DNA of 64,000 bases from an uncultured Alphaproteobacteria bacterium. GTDB taxonomy: Bacteria; Pseudomonadota; Alphaproteobacteria; RF32; CAG-239. The DNA lies in the NCBI GenBank assembly GCA_949297415.1, contig CASFSV010000017.1, positions 31,321 to 95,320 on the forward strand, given 5' to 3'. The notes under the pieces are model-generated. The model saw nothing but the letters and a program-made list of their open reading frames with translations, was not told the DNA's origin and searched no databases. Below are positions 8,221-18,080 of this stretch, one piece after another. A program made the translations under genes and the position numbers. Positions within the stretch are counted from its first letter, which is position 1. Every line of letters begins with the position of its first letter.

Positions 8221-8249
8221 ACAATAATACAGGCTGATTTTTTCGTCAA
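8221..8249 (-). promoter_or_regulatory. Sigma-70 promoter for the 275-aa gene
   Basis: On the minus strand TTGACG (8249-8244) and TATTGT (8226-8221) are separated by 17 bases; the start codon is about 38 bases downstream. Confidence 0.5.
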
Positions 8250-8295
8250 GTCTATTTTGTTTTTTTATTTCTTAGGGGTAGGGCTTATAGCTATA

Positions 8296-8340
8296 AAAAA
8301 AAAGAAAGTCTTTGCCGGTGAGGGCAGAGACTTTCCGTTT
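8296..8340 (-). terminator. Rho-independent terminator
   Basis: GAAAGTC (8304-8310) pairs with GACTTTC (8329-8335), the stem extending inward with CTGCC/GGCAA-type pairs; a run of nine A on the plus strand gives the T tract on the minus strand. Confidence 0.8.
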
Positions 8341-8354
8341 GGTTTAATGCAGCG

Positions 8355-8627
8355 CTACAACAAATTGCCAAAGCGCAGATTGAAAATTTGTTTTGCTGTT
8401 TCGGTCAGGCCATGTATCCTGCGGTAAAACAGAATCATAGCAATTTTACCGAACTCAACAAATTGATTTTCAACTTCGGCATCAAAGCGATTATCGCTTA
8501 TATAGCCTTTAAGAAATTCTTCGTCATTTAAACAAATCAATTCGATTTGTTCAGCTGGGTTAAGAACTCTTGACTGCGCAGCGGCAACTTCTTGGTTGCT
8601 TTGTCTGCATGAAAATACTTTTTCCAT
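8355..8627 (-). CDS. Small hypothetical protein, 90 aa
   Basis: A 90-residue soluble protein, acidic in the middle and ending in a conserved-looking helix (RIHGLTETAKQIFNLRFGNLL). No family is recognised. It starts MEKVFSC with no Shine-Dalgarno sequence and an A/T-only leader. A strong promoter and a strong terminator frame it, which supports expression of such a short gene. Confidence 0.6.
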   Translation of the reverse strand: MEKVFSCRQSNQEVAAAQSRVLNPAEQIELICLNDEEFLKGYISDNRFDAEVENQFVEFGKIAMILFYRRIHGLTETAKQIFNLRFGNLL

Positions 8628-8661
8628 ATATATATAATAAAAATTAAGTTATTGAGCTTTT

Positions 8662-8690
8662 AGTATAGCGCGTTTTCTTAGGCTCTGCAA
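8662..8690 (-). promoter_or_regulatory. Sigma-70 promoter for the 90-aa gene
   Basis: Minus strand TTGCAG (8690-8685) and TATACT (8667-8662), 17 bases apart; the start codon lies about 35 bases further. Confidence 0.7.
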
Positions 8691-8762
8691 GAAAAAAATA
8701 CTTTCGTCGCGTTTAGGAAAACTAAATTGTTTAAATCAGGCGATTTCTCTTGCAAAAAGTAC

Positions 8763-8790
8763 TTGCAATTTAAAATTATTTTGCTATATT
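8763..8790 (+). promoter_or_regulatory. Promoter of the rpsF operon
   Basis: TTGCAA (8763-8768) and TATATT (8785-8790) are 16 bases apart, 80 bases before rpsF. Confidence 0.6.
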
Positions 8791-8803
8791 TCCCTCTGTC
8801 CTT

Positions 8804-8827
8804 GCTGTAGAAAATCGTTTCTACGGC
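8804..8827 (+). promoter_or_regulatory. Leader hairpin before rpsF
   Basis: GCTGTAGAAA pairs with TTTCTACGGC (one wobble) around an ATCG loop in the untranslated leader. Many bacteria regulate rpsF through a leader RNA bound by the S6:S18 pair. The position fits that role, but I cannot confirm the conserved core, so this is a candidate only. Confidence 0.35.
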
Positions 8828-8870
8828 TATACATTAATTTTGTTGAGAATCCATAAGGAGATTTTTTTAG

Positions 8871-9200
8871 ATGAATAAATACGAAAGTATGTTGATCGCA
8901 CGTCAGGATCTCGGTCAGTCTCAAGTTAATGACATTGTTGCAACTTTGTCTGAAGCTATTAAAAAAGAAGGCGGCGAAGTTGTTAATGTTGATAACTGGG
9001 GCTTGAAAAACCTGGCTTACCGCATTAAAAAGAACCGTAAAGGTTACTATGTTGTTTTGAATATTTCAGCTCCGGCTAACGCTATCTTTGAATTTGAACG
9101 CTTGGCTCGTTTGAACGAAGATATTATCCGCTATATGACGGTTAAAGTTGAAGAATTTAGCAGCAAAGATGATAAAGCTGCTGATGAAGCTGCTCAATAA
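8871..9200 (+). CDS. rpsF: Ribosomal protein bS6
   Basis: bS6 binds 16S rRNA in the platform of the small subunit together with bS18. The 109 residues match the family: [23 protein letters not shown] at the start, the [23 protein letters not shown] core and the DEDIIRYM-like segment [14 protein letters not shown], then an acidic tail ([10 protein letters not shown]). A TAAGGAGA ribosome site precedes the ATG. It is the first gene of a three-gene operon with short gaps. Confidence 0.95.
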   Translation: MNKYESMLIARQDLGQSQVNDIVATLSEAIKKEGGEVVNVDNWGLKNLAYRIKKNRKGYYVVLNISAPANAIFEFERLARLNEDIIRYMTVKVEEFSSKDDKAADEAAQ

Positions 9201-9214
9201 TAGGAGATGGAATA

Positions 9215-9433
9215 ATGGCTAATAAAGCATTTTTTAAAAGAAAAAATTTTAGCGATAATTCTAATTTTGTTATTGATTATAAAGATACAAAGTTTCTTTC
9301 TCGCTATATCTCGGAAAAAGGCAAAATTATGCCTAGCCGTATCACTAACGTAACCGCAAAAACTCAAAGAGAAATCGCTCGTGCTATCAAACGCGCACGT
9401 TATGTTGCTCTCTTGCCGTATGTTGCTAACTAA
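9215..9433 (+). CDS. rpsR: Ribosomal protein bS18
   Basis: bS18 pairs with bS6 on the 30S platform. The 72 residues show the expected FKRKNFSDN start, [19 protein letters not shown] centre and the diagnostic [22 protein letters not shown] end. It begins 15 bases after rpsF, preceded by AGGAGATGGA, and the same ribosome-site block is repeated before rplI. No zinc-binding Cys are present. Confidence 0.96.
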   Translation: MANKAFFKRKNFSDNSNFVIDYKDTKFLSRYISEKGKIMPSRITNVTAKTQREIARAIKRARYVALLPYVAN

Positions 9434-9445
9434 GGAGATGGAACA

Positions 9446-9982
9446 ATGGAAATCATTCTTTTGGAACATGTCGAAAAATTAGGCAAAATGGGCGATAAAG
9501 TTCATGTTAAAAACGGTTACGCTCGTAACTACTTGTTGCCTCAAAATAAAGCTTTGCGTGCTACAGAAGCTAATGTTGCTTATTTTGAAAAACAACGCGC
9601 TGAATTGGAAGCTCGCAATAAGGCTCTCTTTGATGAAGCTAATAAAAAAGCTGAGGAATTGAAAGGTTTCTCCGCTGTTGTTATTCGTCAAGCTGCTGAA
9701 ACAGGGCAACTTTATGGTTCTGTTACTATTCGTGATATTGCTCAAGCTATTAATGAATCCGGTGTTGCTTTGGAACGTCGTTTCGTTTCTTTGGATAAGC
9801 CGATTAAATATTTGGGCGTTTATCAGGTTAAATTGAGCTTGCACCCAGAAGTTTCTCAAACTATCTTGGTTAACGTTGCAAGAACAACTGACGAAGCTAA
9901 AAGACAGGAAAAAGCTTATAATAATCAATCTACCGATGCTGCTGTTAAAGCTGAACCTCAACAGACTGCAGCTGTTAACTAA
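9446..9982 (+). CDS. rplI: Ribosomal protein bL9
   Basis: bL9 binds 23S rRNA near the L1 stalk and projects from the large subunit. The N-terminal domain (1-48) carries the signature GDKVHVKNGYARNYLLPQNKA; a connecting helix rich in Glu, Lys and Ala leads to the C-terminal domain (about 75-150, containing GQLYGSVTIRDIAQAI). The chain of 178 residues is longer than the E. coli form because of a Gln/Ala-rich tail. Last gene of the operon. Confidence 0.95.
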   Translation: MEIILLEHVEKLGKMGDKVHVKNGYARNYLLPQNKALRATEANVAYFEKQRAELEARNKALFDEANKKAEELKGFSAVVIRQAAETGQLYGSVTIRDIAQAINESGVALERRFVSLDKPIKYLGVYQVKLSLHPEVSQTILVNVARTTDEAKRQEKAYNNQSTDAAVKAEPQQTAAVN

Positions 9983-10032
9983 TTTCTGTATTTTGCAGAG
10001 TTGGTCTTTTAGTGGACTTGTTTGATTATAAG

Positions 10033-10067
10033 GAGTCGCTGGTTTATTTCAGCGGCTCTTTTTTTTA
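10033..10067 (+). terminator. Terminator of the rpsF-rpsR-rplI operon
   Basis: GAGTCGCTG pairs with CAGCGGCTC (one wobble) around a seven-base loop, followed by eight T. Confidence 0.85.
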
Positions 10068-10231
10068 GTTGGTTGTCGTTTGCTAACTTACTTACAGCAG
10101 AATGTTTAGCTCTTAGGTAATAACTTTTTTTGTTATTTCTTACGCCTTATAGAACTTGTTCTAATATTTTAGTCTTTATCCTTCTATGTACATTGGAGTA
10201 GGGGATATTTATTTTTTGAATACAAAACACC
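10068..10231. other. Intergenic stretch, no gene seen
   Basis: No open frame of note. It contains a weak AATAAC/GTTATT hairpin with a T7 loop around 10122-10140 and a small GAACTTGTTC near-palindrome. Nothing else is recognised. Confidence 0.5.
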
Positions 10232-10259
10232 TTGACTTTTTGTCTATTTACTCTATGAT
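10232..10259 (+). promoter_or_regulatory. Sigma-70 promoter
   Basis: TTGACT (10232-10237) and TATGAT (10254-10259) are 16 bases apart, 34 bases before the next start codon. Confidence 0.65.
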
Positions 10260-10293
10260 GCTCGCAATTACTAATTATTAATTCTCTATAGAT

Positions 10294-11163
10294 ATGAAAA
10301 AATTTTTGATTTTTTTAGGACTGTTCTTGTTGGTTGTTTATAACTTCCGCAGTTGTGAAGATGTCGGACCACGTACTTTGGAGGCCTATGGACTTGCTCA
10401 ATACAATCCCGATGGTCCGTCTTTGACTATTCATGACGATCTGGATACCATACAAAAGCCAAAAACGTATATGACGACATATGCTAAAATGGGATGGTGC
10501 GGGGAAGAAATTGATTGGAATAAGAAAATCTATGTCTATATTACGGAAGGCTATGTTTCTGTCGTATCTAACGTAAATTTAGACAGAGCTAATGCTCTGC
10601 AGTTTTTCTGCGCAAAATTGGCTTATCATAATTTTATCCGTTCCTTTACTCCTTGGGTGCTGTTTGTTCTCGGGTTTGGCGTACTGCTGTTGTTTTTGTA
10701 TGGAATTCAACTTCTGGAAAAGAAAAATCCCATGGGACTTAGGATTGTTAATTCTATCTGGTGGGGCATCTTCATCGTCTTTGTCTTTAATTTCTTTCAT
10801 TTGTTTGATTTTATTGCGCAAACCAAAGAAGCTAATCCGGTTGTTGTTGCTGTTGCAAAAGAGGAGTTGTCGCTTAATCTTGATGTTGTTACCGGACAGG
10901 AATTTGAAGATGTGGCCTTGAAAACGTTTTATGAGTGGGATGGGAATTTTATTGCTTCTTCTTCTAAACTCAGAGATACGGATGTTACTCTTATGAAATG
11001 TTCCTATCGTGCATCGTCAGAATTGTTGGTTAGAACTATTGTTCTTCTTACGCTTATTTGTTTGGTTATTTCCGCGCGGAAACAAACTAAAAGCTTTGCC
11101 AGAAAACTATCTGAGGAAAATGAGCAAACATCAAACAATGATGATTCCGAAACTAAGCGTTAA
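10294..11163 (+). CDS. Membrane protein, hypothetical, 289 aa
   Basis: The N-terminus is hydrophobic (residues 3-18) and may be a signal anchor. A soluble stretch of about 90 residues follows, then two helices (about 110-133 and 148-172), a second soluble stretch of about 65 residues and a final helix near 245-262 with a charged tail. No Shine-Dalgarno sequence; the leader is A/T-rich. I do not recognise the family. It forms a single-gene unit with its own promoter and terminator. Confidence 0.65.
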   Translation: MKKFLIFLGLFLLVVYNFRSCEDVGPRTLEAYGLAQYNPDGPSLTIHDDLDTIQKPKTYMTTYAKMGWCGEEIDWNKKIYVYITEGYVSVVSNVNLDRANALQFFCAKLAYHNFIRSFTPWVLFVLGFGVLLLFLYGIQLLEKKNPMGLRIVNSIWWGIFIVFVFNFFHLFDFIAQTKEANPVVVAVAKEELSLNLDVVTGQEFEDVALKTFYEWDGNFIASSSKLRDTDVTLMKCSYRASSELLVRTIVLLTLICLVISARKQTKSFARKLSEENEQTSNNDDSETKR

Positions 11164-11182
11164 TCTTACTAAAATCTTACAG

Positions 11183-11212
11183 AAAGCATCGGTCTTGTAC
11201 CGATGCTTTTTT
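11183..11212 (+). terminator. Rho-independent terminator
   Basis: AAAGCATCGGT (11183-11193) pairs perfectly with ACCGATGCTTT (11199-11209), T run after. Confidence 0.9.
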
Positions 11213-11288
11213 GTTTGAAAAATACCAACGCGTTTTATATGAAGGTATCGTTTTATGGACTTTTGAAAAAAACTTTGACAGATTTCAG

Positions 11289-11318
11289 TTGATTTTTACG
11301 TTTTTTTGTGTCTATAGT
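11289..11318 (+). promoter_or_regulatory. Sigma-70 promoter
   Basis: TTGATT (11289-11294) and TATAGT (11313-11318) are 18 bases apart; an A/T-only leader of about 35 bases leads to the start codon. Confidence 0.6.
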
Positions 11319-11354
11319 ACTGGCAATTAAAAAATTATTATATCTTAAAAAAAT

Positions 11355-12863
11355 ATGCTTATGAATGATTTTTATGTTCCTTTACGACAGGAGTTTTTAG
11401 ATGCGCGTTTTATGCGTGCTTGTTTGAGTAAATACTTGTATGATAGCGGATATTACTGTTGTGATGTCTTTTTTGCGCAAGTGCGGTTTAAATCCGATAA
11501 GCAACCTAAATCTTTTCAAAATGATTTGGGGTTTAATCTTGTTTATGAAATGCTGGCCTATAAGCCTAAAGATGGGTGGAATTGGAAGCGTTTGACTGAA
11601 GAATGGTTTCCTTCTATCAATTTGGCAAAGTTGCCCGAACAACGTAATGTTAATATTAAAACATTTGTTGAATTAGCTCCTTATGAGACCGGAGATAGAT
11701 ATGATCGCAGAGCAGAGTATCTGAAGAGGAAACTTGATGAAAATCTTTTGTGGGAAGATGAATTGGCTCAAAAGTTTGATATTATTAAAGTCTATTTTGA
11801 TATTCTTTCCGGACAATTCTTTTTCAGACCATTTGAAAATAAAAGTTTTCAACCTTATTTTCGGGGGGACCGATTTGATTGGGACGGGGATTTTGTTGAA
11901 GGTTATCGTGATAAGCCAAATGAAAAACGAGCTTTTTGCAAATGGCTCAGCCGATATTATCAAGACGATTGGTATGAGTATTGTCTTTATGATCCGGATT
12001 ATATTAAAGTCGGGTTTAATTGCGTTTATAAAATTGGGCGCGAGCCGTATTATGAACTGCAACATAAAGTAGAGGCTACTCGGCAATGGATCGAAAATGA
12101 ACATTTGCTTGTTGAAGATGTGCCGGTGTCGGCGTTGCTTTCTCCGCTTGAAATTGTCCAGATATTGTATTGGATTCATACTTCAAAGTGGTATCGTTCA
12201 TATCATAGGTTTATGGATGTTTTTGACATTAATAAACTTGTGGTTTGGGGATATTCGGATACGAGTTGGTTATGGAATGAACGATTTATCAATCCCAGTA
12301 ACGACGTTTATGCGAATCGTGCTTTCTTCTATACGGGGAATGTCTTGGAATTGACGACGGAACTTAAGGTTGATATTGCTAATTTACGACAAGATATCTA
12401 TAAGTTGGCTGCAGCGACTGAACATGGTTTTTCTATGTTGACGGGGGTGTTGCATGATATTTCTCGGCAGATGTATCGGATGAGTTGTTGCCAAATTCAA
12501 GCTAAATGGGATCATTTTTCCGCATTTGCTCGTGCTCATTGGCCTAATGAAGGGCAAAATTATTTGCAAACGGGACTTATTTTGAATGTGCTTCCATATG
12601 ATGAAATGCCTGTAGACTTTATGAGAACTTACGAGACAAATTTGCTGAGACGTAGTGAGGCGCGAATGGAACAAATGTTTGCTCATCTTGAAGGTGAGGG
12701 TTCTGCTTCAGCGGAAATAAAACGTTTGACACAAGATTTTAAGCAGAAATATCAAGATTATGTTAATGCGCTTAATCAACTTTCTACTTTAAAGAAGAAA
12801 CTTGATACGGAACATGTTCTTTCTCTTGATGATGTTATCAATTTGCAAAAACTTGCTGAGTAA
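11355..12863 (+). CDS. Hypothetical protein, 502 aa, with C-terminal coiled coil
   Basis: A large soluble protein with no recognised domain. The first 330 residues are rich in Trp, Tyr and Phe with many charged residues. From about residue 345 the chain becomes helical (ELTTELKVDIANLRQDIYKL), and the last 60 residues read as a coiled coil (AEIKRLTQDFKQKYQDYVNALNQL). The start could be this ATG or the one two codons later; neither has a Shine-Dalgarno sequence. It has its own promoter and terminator. Function unknown. Confidence 0.65.
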   Translation: MLMNDFYVPLRQEFLDARFMRACLSKYLYDSGYYCCDVFFAQVRFKSDKQPKSFQNDLGFNLVYEMLAYKPKDGWNWKRLTEEWFPSINLAKLPEQRNVNIKTFVELAPYETGDRYDRRAEYLKRKLDENLLWEDELAQKFDIIKVYFDILSGQFFFRPFENKSFQPYFRGDRFDWDGDFVEGYRDKPNEKRAFCKWLSRYYQDDWYEYCLYDPDYIKVGFNCVYKIGREPYYELQHKVEATRQWIENEHLLVEDVPVSALLSPLEIVQILYWIHTSKWYRSYHRFMDVFDINKLVVWGYSDTSWLWNERFINPSNDVYANRAFFYTGNVLELTTELKVDIANLRQDIYKLAAATEHGFSMLTGVLHDISRQMYRMSCCQIQAKWDHFSAFARAHWPNEGQNYLQTGLILNVLPYDEMPVDFMRTYETNLLRRSEARMEQMFAHLEGEGSASAEIKRLTQDFKQKYQDYVNALNQLSTLKKKLDTEHVLSLDDVINLQKLAE

Positions 12864-12870
12864 TTTTATT

Positions 12871-12907
12871 AGCGGCTGTTTCCTTATTGGAAACGCCGCT
12901 TTTTTGT
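12871..12907 (+). terminator. Rho-independent terminator
   Basis: AGCGGC and GTTTCC pair with GGAAAC and CCGCT with one bulged base on each side; six T follow. Confidence 0.85.
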
Positions 12908-12942
12908 TATATACTTACAAAAGAGTAGGGCTATATGTTAGC

Positions 12943-12977
12943 AAAGAAAACCCCGCCATTGTGACGGGGCTTGTTTC
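12943..12977 (-). terminator. Terminator of rpoD
   Basis: CCCCG (12951-12955) pairs with CGGGG (12965-12969), flanked by AAGAAA/TTTCTT. It lies just after the rpoD stop on the minus strand. Confidence 0.75.
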
Positions 12978-12981
12978 TTTA

Positions 12982-15048
12982 TTATTGATCTAAGAAAGAA
13001 CGTAATTTCTTACTGCGGCTCGGGTGCTTCAATTTTCTTAAAGCCTTTGCCTCAATTTGACGAATACGCTCTCTGGTGACATTAAATTGCTGTCCAACTT
13101 CTTCCAATGTGTGGTCCGTATTCATACCGATACCGAAACGCATACGCAAGACTCTTTCTTCTCTTGGGGTAAGGGAAGACAAAATGCGGGTGCAGGTTTC
13201 TTTTAAATTAGCATGAATTGCGGAATCAATCGGTTGCAATGCGTTTTCATCGGCAATAAAATCTCCCAATGATGAATCTTCTTCATCTCCGACCGGAGCT
13301 TCAAGGCTGACCGGTTCTTTGGCTATTTTCATTACCTTACGGATTTTATCAACCGGCATTGATAATCTCTTTGCCAATTCCTCCGGTATTGGTTCTCTGC
13401 CCATTTCCAAAGACATTTGGCGTGAGGTTCTTACCAATTTATTGATGGTTTCAATCATGTGAACCGGAATACGGATGGTGCGTGCTTGGTCGGCAATGGA
13501 ACGTGTGATTGCCTGACGTATCCACCATGTCGCATAGGTCGAGAATTTATAGCCTCTGCGGTATTCAAATTTATCTACCGCTTTCATCAAGCCGATGTTG
13601 CCTTCTTGAATTAAATCTAAGAACTGCATACCACGATTGGTGTATTTTTTAGAGATTGAGATAACTAATCTTAAGTTAGCTTCAATCATCTCCTTTTTAG
13701 CACGGTCTGCTTCTCTTTCGCCGCGTTTAATGGTATCTACCATTTTACGATATTCGGAAATCGGCAGACCACATTCTTTGCTCATTTCTGCCAAAGAATT
13801 ACGTAATTCGGTAATTTCTTCCCGATTATCTTTGATGAAGTTCTGCCAGTGCTTATCTTTCTTTTCAGCCATTTTTTCAACCCAATGCGGATCTAATTCC
13901 GAACGCTGGTAGGCTTCCAAGAAATCTTCTCTCTTAACGCGGCAATTTAGTGCCAGACGCATCAACTTTCCTTCAACACCCATTAAACGGCGGTTTAATT
14001 CATTGAGTTGTTCAACCAATTCTTCAACTCGTGCCGAATTTAAGTGAATGGAGCTCATTAACTCTATCAATTCTTTTTTGATGTTGGTATATTTCTTTTC
14101 CAACGCAGGTTGTGCTTTTCTTCCGGCTAAGATTGCTTTCATGCGTTGGCTTTGAATACGGCTCAATTCATCGTAGTAGCTTGATATCTTATTTAAAATA
14201 TCCAATACCGGTTCAAAGAGGGCTGCTTCCATAGCACTGATAGATGTGGTACTATGTCCGCCTTCTTCTTCATCATCCAGTTCGCCGTCACTTTCGCCAT
14301 CTATATCGTTGTTTTCCGTAACATCTTCTTCTTCAGGCTCATCATCTACCGTGTCATCGAATTCGATATCATTTTCTAAATCATCGTCGATTTCATCCAG
14401 ATTTTTGCCTTCCAAATCTTTGGCTACTTGTTCTAAATCATCAACCTGTGGGGTGTCATCATCATAGACTATCGCTTCTGAATCCACACCATACATCATT
14501 TCCAGGTCGATAATGTTGCGTAACTGCATGGTGCCTTCAACCAATTCATCTCGCCATTTGGATATGGCTTTTAATGTCATCGGATTTTCGCAAAGGCCAC
14601 CTATCATTACCGTCTTTCCGGCTTCTATTCTTTTGGCGATGGCTATTTCTCCATCGCGGGACAATAATTCAACAGTCCCCATTTCTTTTAAGTACATACG
14701 AACAGGGTCGTCCGAACGCATTAACTCTTTGCCGTCCAGATTGCCGACACCGTCTTCATCATCTAGTATTTCATCTTCTTCAAGACGTTCTTCTTCCCCG
14801 TTATCGTCTTCAAAATCTTCTGTTTCATCGGCCGAAATTATGCTGATTTCCATATCTGAAATCGCTGCCATGATGTCTTCTATTTGGTCTGATGTTTCTT
14901 TTTCGGACGGTAGGGCTTGGTTTAGTTCTTCTATGGTGATGTACCCTTGTTCTTTTCCTTTGGCAATTAGTTTCTTTAACGCACTGCCAAATGAATCTAA
15001 CAGAGGTGCATCAGATGTTCTGTAATCTTCGTTATCTGTTTCTGACAT
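12982..15048 (-). CDS. rpoD: RNA polymerase primary sigma factor RpoD
   Basis: The housekeeping sigma factor that directs RNA polymerase to the TTGACA/TATAAT-type promoters seen across this window. The 688 residues show region 1.1 at the start, a long acidic stretch (about 70-270), region 1.2 ([19 protein letters not shown]), region 2 with the -10-reading helix ([22 protein letters not shown]), region 3 ([13 protein letters not shown]) and region 4.2 ([20 protein letters not shown]). The very acidic non-conserved region is typical of alphaproteobacterial and other long RpoD proteins. It would normally sit directly after dnaG; here a gene on the other strand lies between them. Confidence 0.97.
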   Translation of the reverse strand: MSETDNEDYRTSDAPLLDSFGSALKKLIAKGKEQGYITIEELNQALPSEKETSDQIEDIMAAISDMEISIISADETEDFEDDNGEEERLEEDEILDDEDGVGNLDGKELMRSDDPVRMYLKEMGTVELLSRDGEIAIAKRIEAGKTVMIGGLCENPMTLKAISKWRDELVEGTMQLRNIIDLEMMYGVDSEAIVYDDDTPQVDDLEQVAKDLEGKNLDEIDDDLENDIEFDDTVDDEPEEEDVTENNDIDGESDGELDDEEEGGHSTTSISAMEAALFEPVLDILNKISSYYDELSRIQSQRMKAILAGRKAQPALEKKYTNIKKELIELMSSIHLNSARVEELVEQLNELNRRLMGVEGKLMRLALNCRVKREDFLEAYQRSELDPHWVEKMAEKKDKHWQNFIKDNREEITELRNSLAEMSKECGLPISEYRKMVDTIKRGEREADRAKKEMIEANLRLVISISKKYTNRGMQFLDLIQEGNIGLMKAVDKFEYRRGYKFSTYATWWIRQAITRSIADQARTIRIPVHMIETINKLVRTSRQMSLEMGREPIPEELAKRLSMPVDKIRKVMKIAKEPVSLEAPVGDEEDSSLGDFIADENALQPIDSAIHANLKETCTRILSSLTPREERVLRMRFGIGMNTDHTLEEVGQQFNVTRERIRQIEAKALRKLKHPSRSKKLRSFLDQ

Positions 15049-15219
15049 GTCGTTCCTTAAAATCGATTTTAAATTGCCTTTTTATACGTAGTATAAACCG
15101 GCAAAAAATTGCAAGCGGTTATACACTTAATCTTTCTTCTTGACTTTGTCAAGCTATATTTCCGTTTAATGCATATTTTTTTGTGCTTCTTTATCGTGTG
15201 AAAAGCTTGATTTTCTACC

Positions 15220-15249
15220 TTGACAGAATAGGGGGAAACTTTGTATAAT
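15220..15249 (+). promoter_or_regulatory. Consensus sigma-70 promoter
   Basis: TTGACA (15220-15225) and a perfect TATAAT (15244-15249) are 18 bases apart. Because the -10 overlaps the TTG at 15249, translation must begin downstream, at the ATG at 15282. Confidence 0.85.
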
Positions 15250-15281
15250 TGCTTATTGTCGGTTGGGAGTGGTGTATCGGT

Positions 15282-18080
15282 ATGCTGTGGAATGATACTG
15301 AATTGCAGAATTTATACGGTCTCGGTAAGGAAATCGTTGTTGAACGTTTTATGAAAAATTTAGATGCTCCGGAAAATGGTGATTTGTTTCAAAAGGAAAA
15401 TTTTTCTTACCTATGGGGCTTAATCGGTATCGCCGGTATTAAAGGAACTTCGCCTCTTGTTCGACACAAAATCTGGAATGCTTTGCTTCAATTCGGCGTG
15501 GTAGATGCTTTTGATAAAGGGCAACTTTCCGATTTTAATCGTAATCTTGCTGAGCGTTATAATGACGGACGCTTAAAGGCTTGGAAAGGTCTTGATAATT
15601 TTCAGGCAAGCGTTAAGTTTCGTAAAACCGTCTTGGATAAATTGGTTAAAACTGATGCCGATTTGGCTCAACAGGTGTCGCCTTATTGCGTTGATTATAA
15701 AAAAATGATGGAACAACTCGATAATGCGGAATTAAATGATAAATTAAAAGCTTATTTGGAACGTTTCAGAGGGTTGGGAGCTGCTTGCGGGGTGACTACC
15801 GATGCCGTTGCCGCCGTGTACGAAAAAACTGATGTGCTTCGTAAACTTTGTGATGTTGCTGCTTATACACATCGTAAATTATCCGAAAAAGAAAAAAATT
15901 ACTTGTTCTTGTATTTGTTTGAGGCGGTTAATGATGGGTTTTCTCCCAAATCTATCGGTCTTGATGATGCTGTTTTAGCGAAACTTATGGCTGATGAAGC
16001 TTTGGACGGTTTATCCGAGCTTGAAGCTGAACCGCTCTTGGCGCGAAATGCCGAAATTGAAGACTTTGCGGCTAAATTTGAAGATGAATTCGGTTTTTAT
16101 GAGGAAACCGAAGCTAAGTTTATTAAACATGAATTCGGTAAAATCCGACCGATTACCGAACGTTGTCTTAAATGTATTCAAAAAGATGCTGAACCTAAAG
16201 GTGTGGTTTTTGCAATGACGCTGGTGGAACTTAACCAAATTAAATCTGCCGTGCAAATCCTTCTCGAATTGGCTAAAAGAGGACGGGCTACCGAACTTAT
16301 CGGCTTTTTACATCGATTGTTGCCCAAAGTTAAAGGTTCCGAATCCTTTATTTTGGATATTATTTGTATCAATTTACAGAATTTTCATGGCGATGACGAT
16401 TATTTTGTGGAATATGCCGCAAGAAGAACTTTGGCTGCCGTTCGTACTTTTATTGAGGCTAATTGCCAACAACAGGCGGCTGTGCTTCTCAAATATTTGG
16501 TGCTCGGTAATTGGTTTTTAGATAAAAATGAATTGGTTAAGCATTTTATTTTATTGGCTAATACTTTGATGGTGCTTGACGATAGTTTTACGCCTGAAAT
16601 GTCGTTTTTGGCTCATCAACTCAATTTAAGAGTTTTTGAAACCGAAAATGGTGTGATTATCGGTACTGATGAAGATAATCCTTTGGCTATGGCTCAACAA
16701 AAATTGGAACAATTTGTTGCCGGTACTTCTATGCTCAATTGGGCTAAATATGCCGAAGAAGATAAAAAAAGAATGCAGGCTAAGGTTTCGGAAGGTATTG
16801 AAGGGGATACTTGTGATATTGATTTTGGTGGGCTTGCTTTTCATCAACAAACGTCGTTTCGGCGTAACTCTCCAAAATCTGACGACAATGACAATACTCC
16901 GGCTATTCGTTTGACCGATGTTTCTAACTTGAAAGATAAGGTTGCTCTTCAACCAAATATCTACAAAAAAAATGATGAAATTGTTATTCCTCAAAAAATT
17001 CAGGATAAAGCGCCGGAATTGTCTTCTCATTCACAGATTAAACCTTCTGGGAAAATTCCTTCTTCCGCTGATATCCTTCGTAGTTATAGGCAAACGGATA
17101 TTTCTTCAAATGTTGTTTCGGAATTACCCAGTACGCAACTTCGTGAGAAATTATCCGAATATCCTCCGGCTGTCCAGATAGATGTTGATGAACCTTCTGC
17201 TGTTATAAAAACATCTCATTCAAATCCTATTAATTCGATATCCGCTGCGCCGCACGACGATAGTGTTTCAATTGATGGCATAGCAGATACAAAAAATACC
17301 GAATTTGCTCAAAAAAATCTTACCGGCGAACGTTTGATAAACAATGTAAATCATGCGATTACATCGCCTTCGGAACAACCTGTTAAATCGTCCGTTATTA
17401 CAAAACAAGCTCCTCAAATTAACGAAAACACTCCAAAGCCCTATACTCAAGCTAATGTCGTTCAGCAGGAGGAGCGTGAAGGCATAACACCAATTAAAAA
17501 AACGGAAACTCCCTTACAGACTCCTGACGTGAAACCGTTAAATGAAGAAACACATCAGGATAATCAACAATCGGTAATAACAAATGTTGCGGAAAATGTT
17601 TCTGAACAGCCTATTGCTCTCTCCGAAAATTCAGACAATGCTGTATCTACTCCTCTTACGAATGCAGATGTGCAGGAGAATGCAATTTCCAAAGAGTTGC
17701 CTCAGATTAACGATGATAAAGTTTCTCCGCTGCATGGTAACGACGAAAATTCAATTCCACAAGTAGAGGATGCTCAAGCTGCCGTACAAACTTTAGATGA
17801 ATTGCCGAAATTTGAGGAATGGGAAAGCTCCGATGATGAAAATTCTTCTTCCCAATCTTCGATAAAAATAAACATAAACAATATCTTAAACATCAATTCT
17901 AAAGAAGTAGATAAACATTTTGAACATATTAAACAAATTGCTTCCGCCGCTATGAAAAAGGCCGAAGAACAGGCGGCTGCTATTAAGAAAAAGGTGGAAG
18001 ATGCCGATTTAGCCAACTCGCCGTCCGTTCATAAAATTAAAGCATTAGCTGAAAAAATTAAATTCTTTCGCAAAAAATAA
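15282..18080 (+). CDS. Large hypothetical protein, 932 aa
   Basis: The frame is open from a TTG at 15249, but that codon lies in the -10 box, so the ATG at 15282 (MLWNDTELQNLYG, with GGGAG upstream) is the likely start. Residues 1 to about 525 are predominantly helical and look like a folded domain. Residues about 540-860 are low in hydrophobics and rich in Ser, Pro, Gln, Asn and Glu, probably disordered. The last 60 residues form Lys/Ala/Glu-rich amphipathic helices (HIKQIASAAMKKAEEQAAAIKKK). There is no signal peptide or membrane helix. I recognise no family. It sits between rpoD and dnaG on the opposite strand. Confidence 0.75.
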   Translation: MLWNDTELQNLYGLGKEIVVERFMKNLDAPENGDLFQKENFSYLWGLIGIAGIKGTSPLVRHKIWNALLQFGVVDAFDKGQLSDFNRNLAERYNDGRLKAWKGLDNFQASVKFRKTVLDKLVKTDADLAQQVSPYCVDYKKMMEQLDNAELNDKLKAYLERFRGLGAACGVTTDAVAAVYEKTDVLRKLCDVAAYTHRKLSEKEKNYLFLYLFEAVNDGFSPKSIGLDDAVLAKLMADEALDGLSELEAEPLLARNAEIEDFAAKFEDEFGFYEETEAKFIKHEFGKIRPITERCLKCIQKDAEPKGVVFAMTLVELNQIKSAVQILLELAKRGRATELIGFLHRLLPKVKGSESFILDIICINLQNFHGDDDYFVEYAARRTLAAVRTFIEANCQQQAAVLLKYLVLGNWFLDKNELVKHFILLANTLMVLDDSFTPEMSFLAHQLNLRVFETENGVIIGTDEDNPLAMAQQKLEQFVAGTSMLNWAKYAEEDKKRMQAKVSEGIEGDTCDIDFGGLAFHQQTSFRRNSPKSDDNDNTPAIRLTDVSNLKDKVALQPNIYKKNDEIVIPQKIQDKAPELSSHSQIKPSGKIPSSADILRSYRQTDISSNVVSELPSTQLREKLSEYPPAVQIDVDEPSAVIKTSHSNPINSISAAPHDDSVSIDGIADTKNTEFAQKNLTGERLINNVNHAITSPSEQPVKSSVITKQAPQINENTPKPYTQANVVQQEEREGITPIKKTETPLQTPDVKPLNEETHQDNQQSVITNVAENVSEQPIALSENSDNAVSTPLTNADVQENAISKELPQINDDKVSPLHGNDENSIPQVEDAQAAVQTLDELPKFEEWESSDDENSSSQSSIKININNILNINSKEVDKHFEHIKQIASAAMKKAEEQAAAIKKKVEDADLANSPSVHKIKALAEKIKFFRKK

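Noticed and set aside
14246..14846. Ser-rich plus-strand frames opposite rpoD
   Set aside because: They are antisense shadows of the acidic Glu/Asp codons of RpoD.
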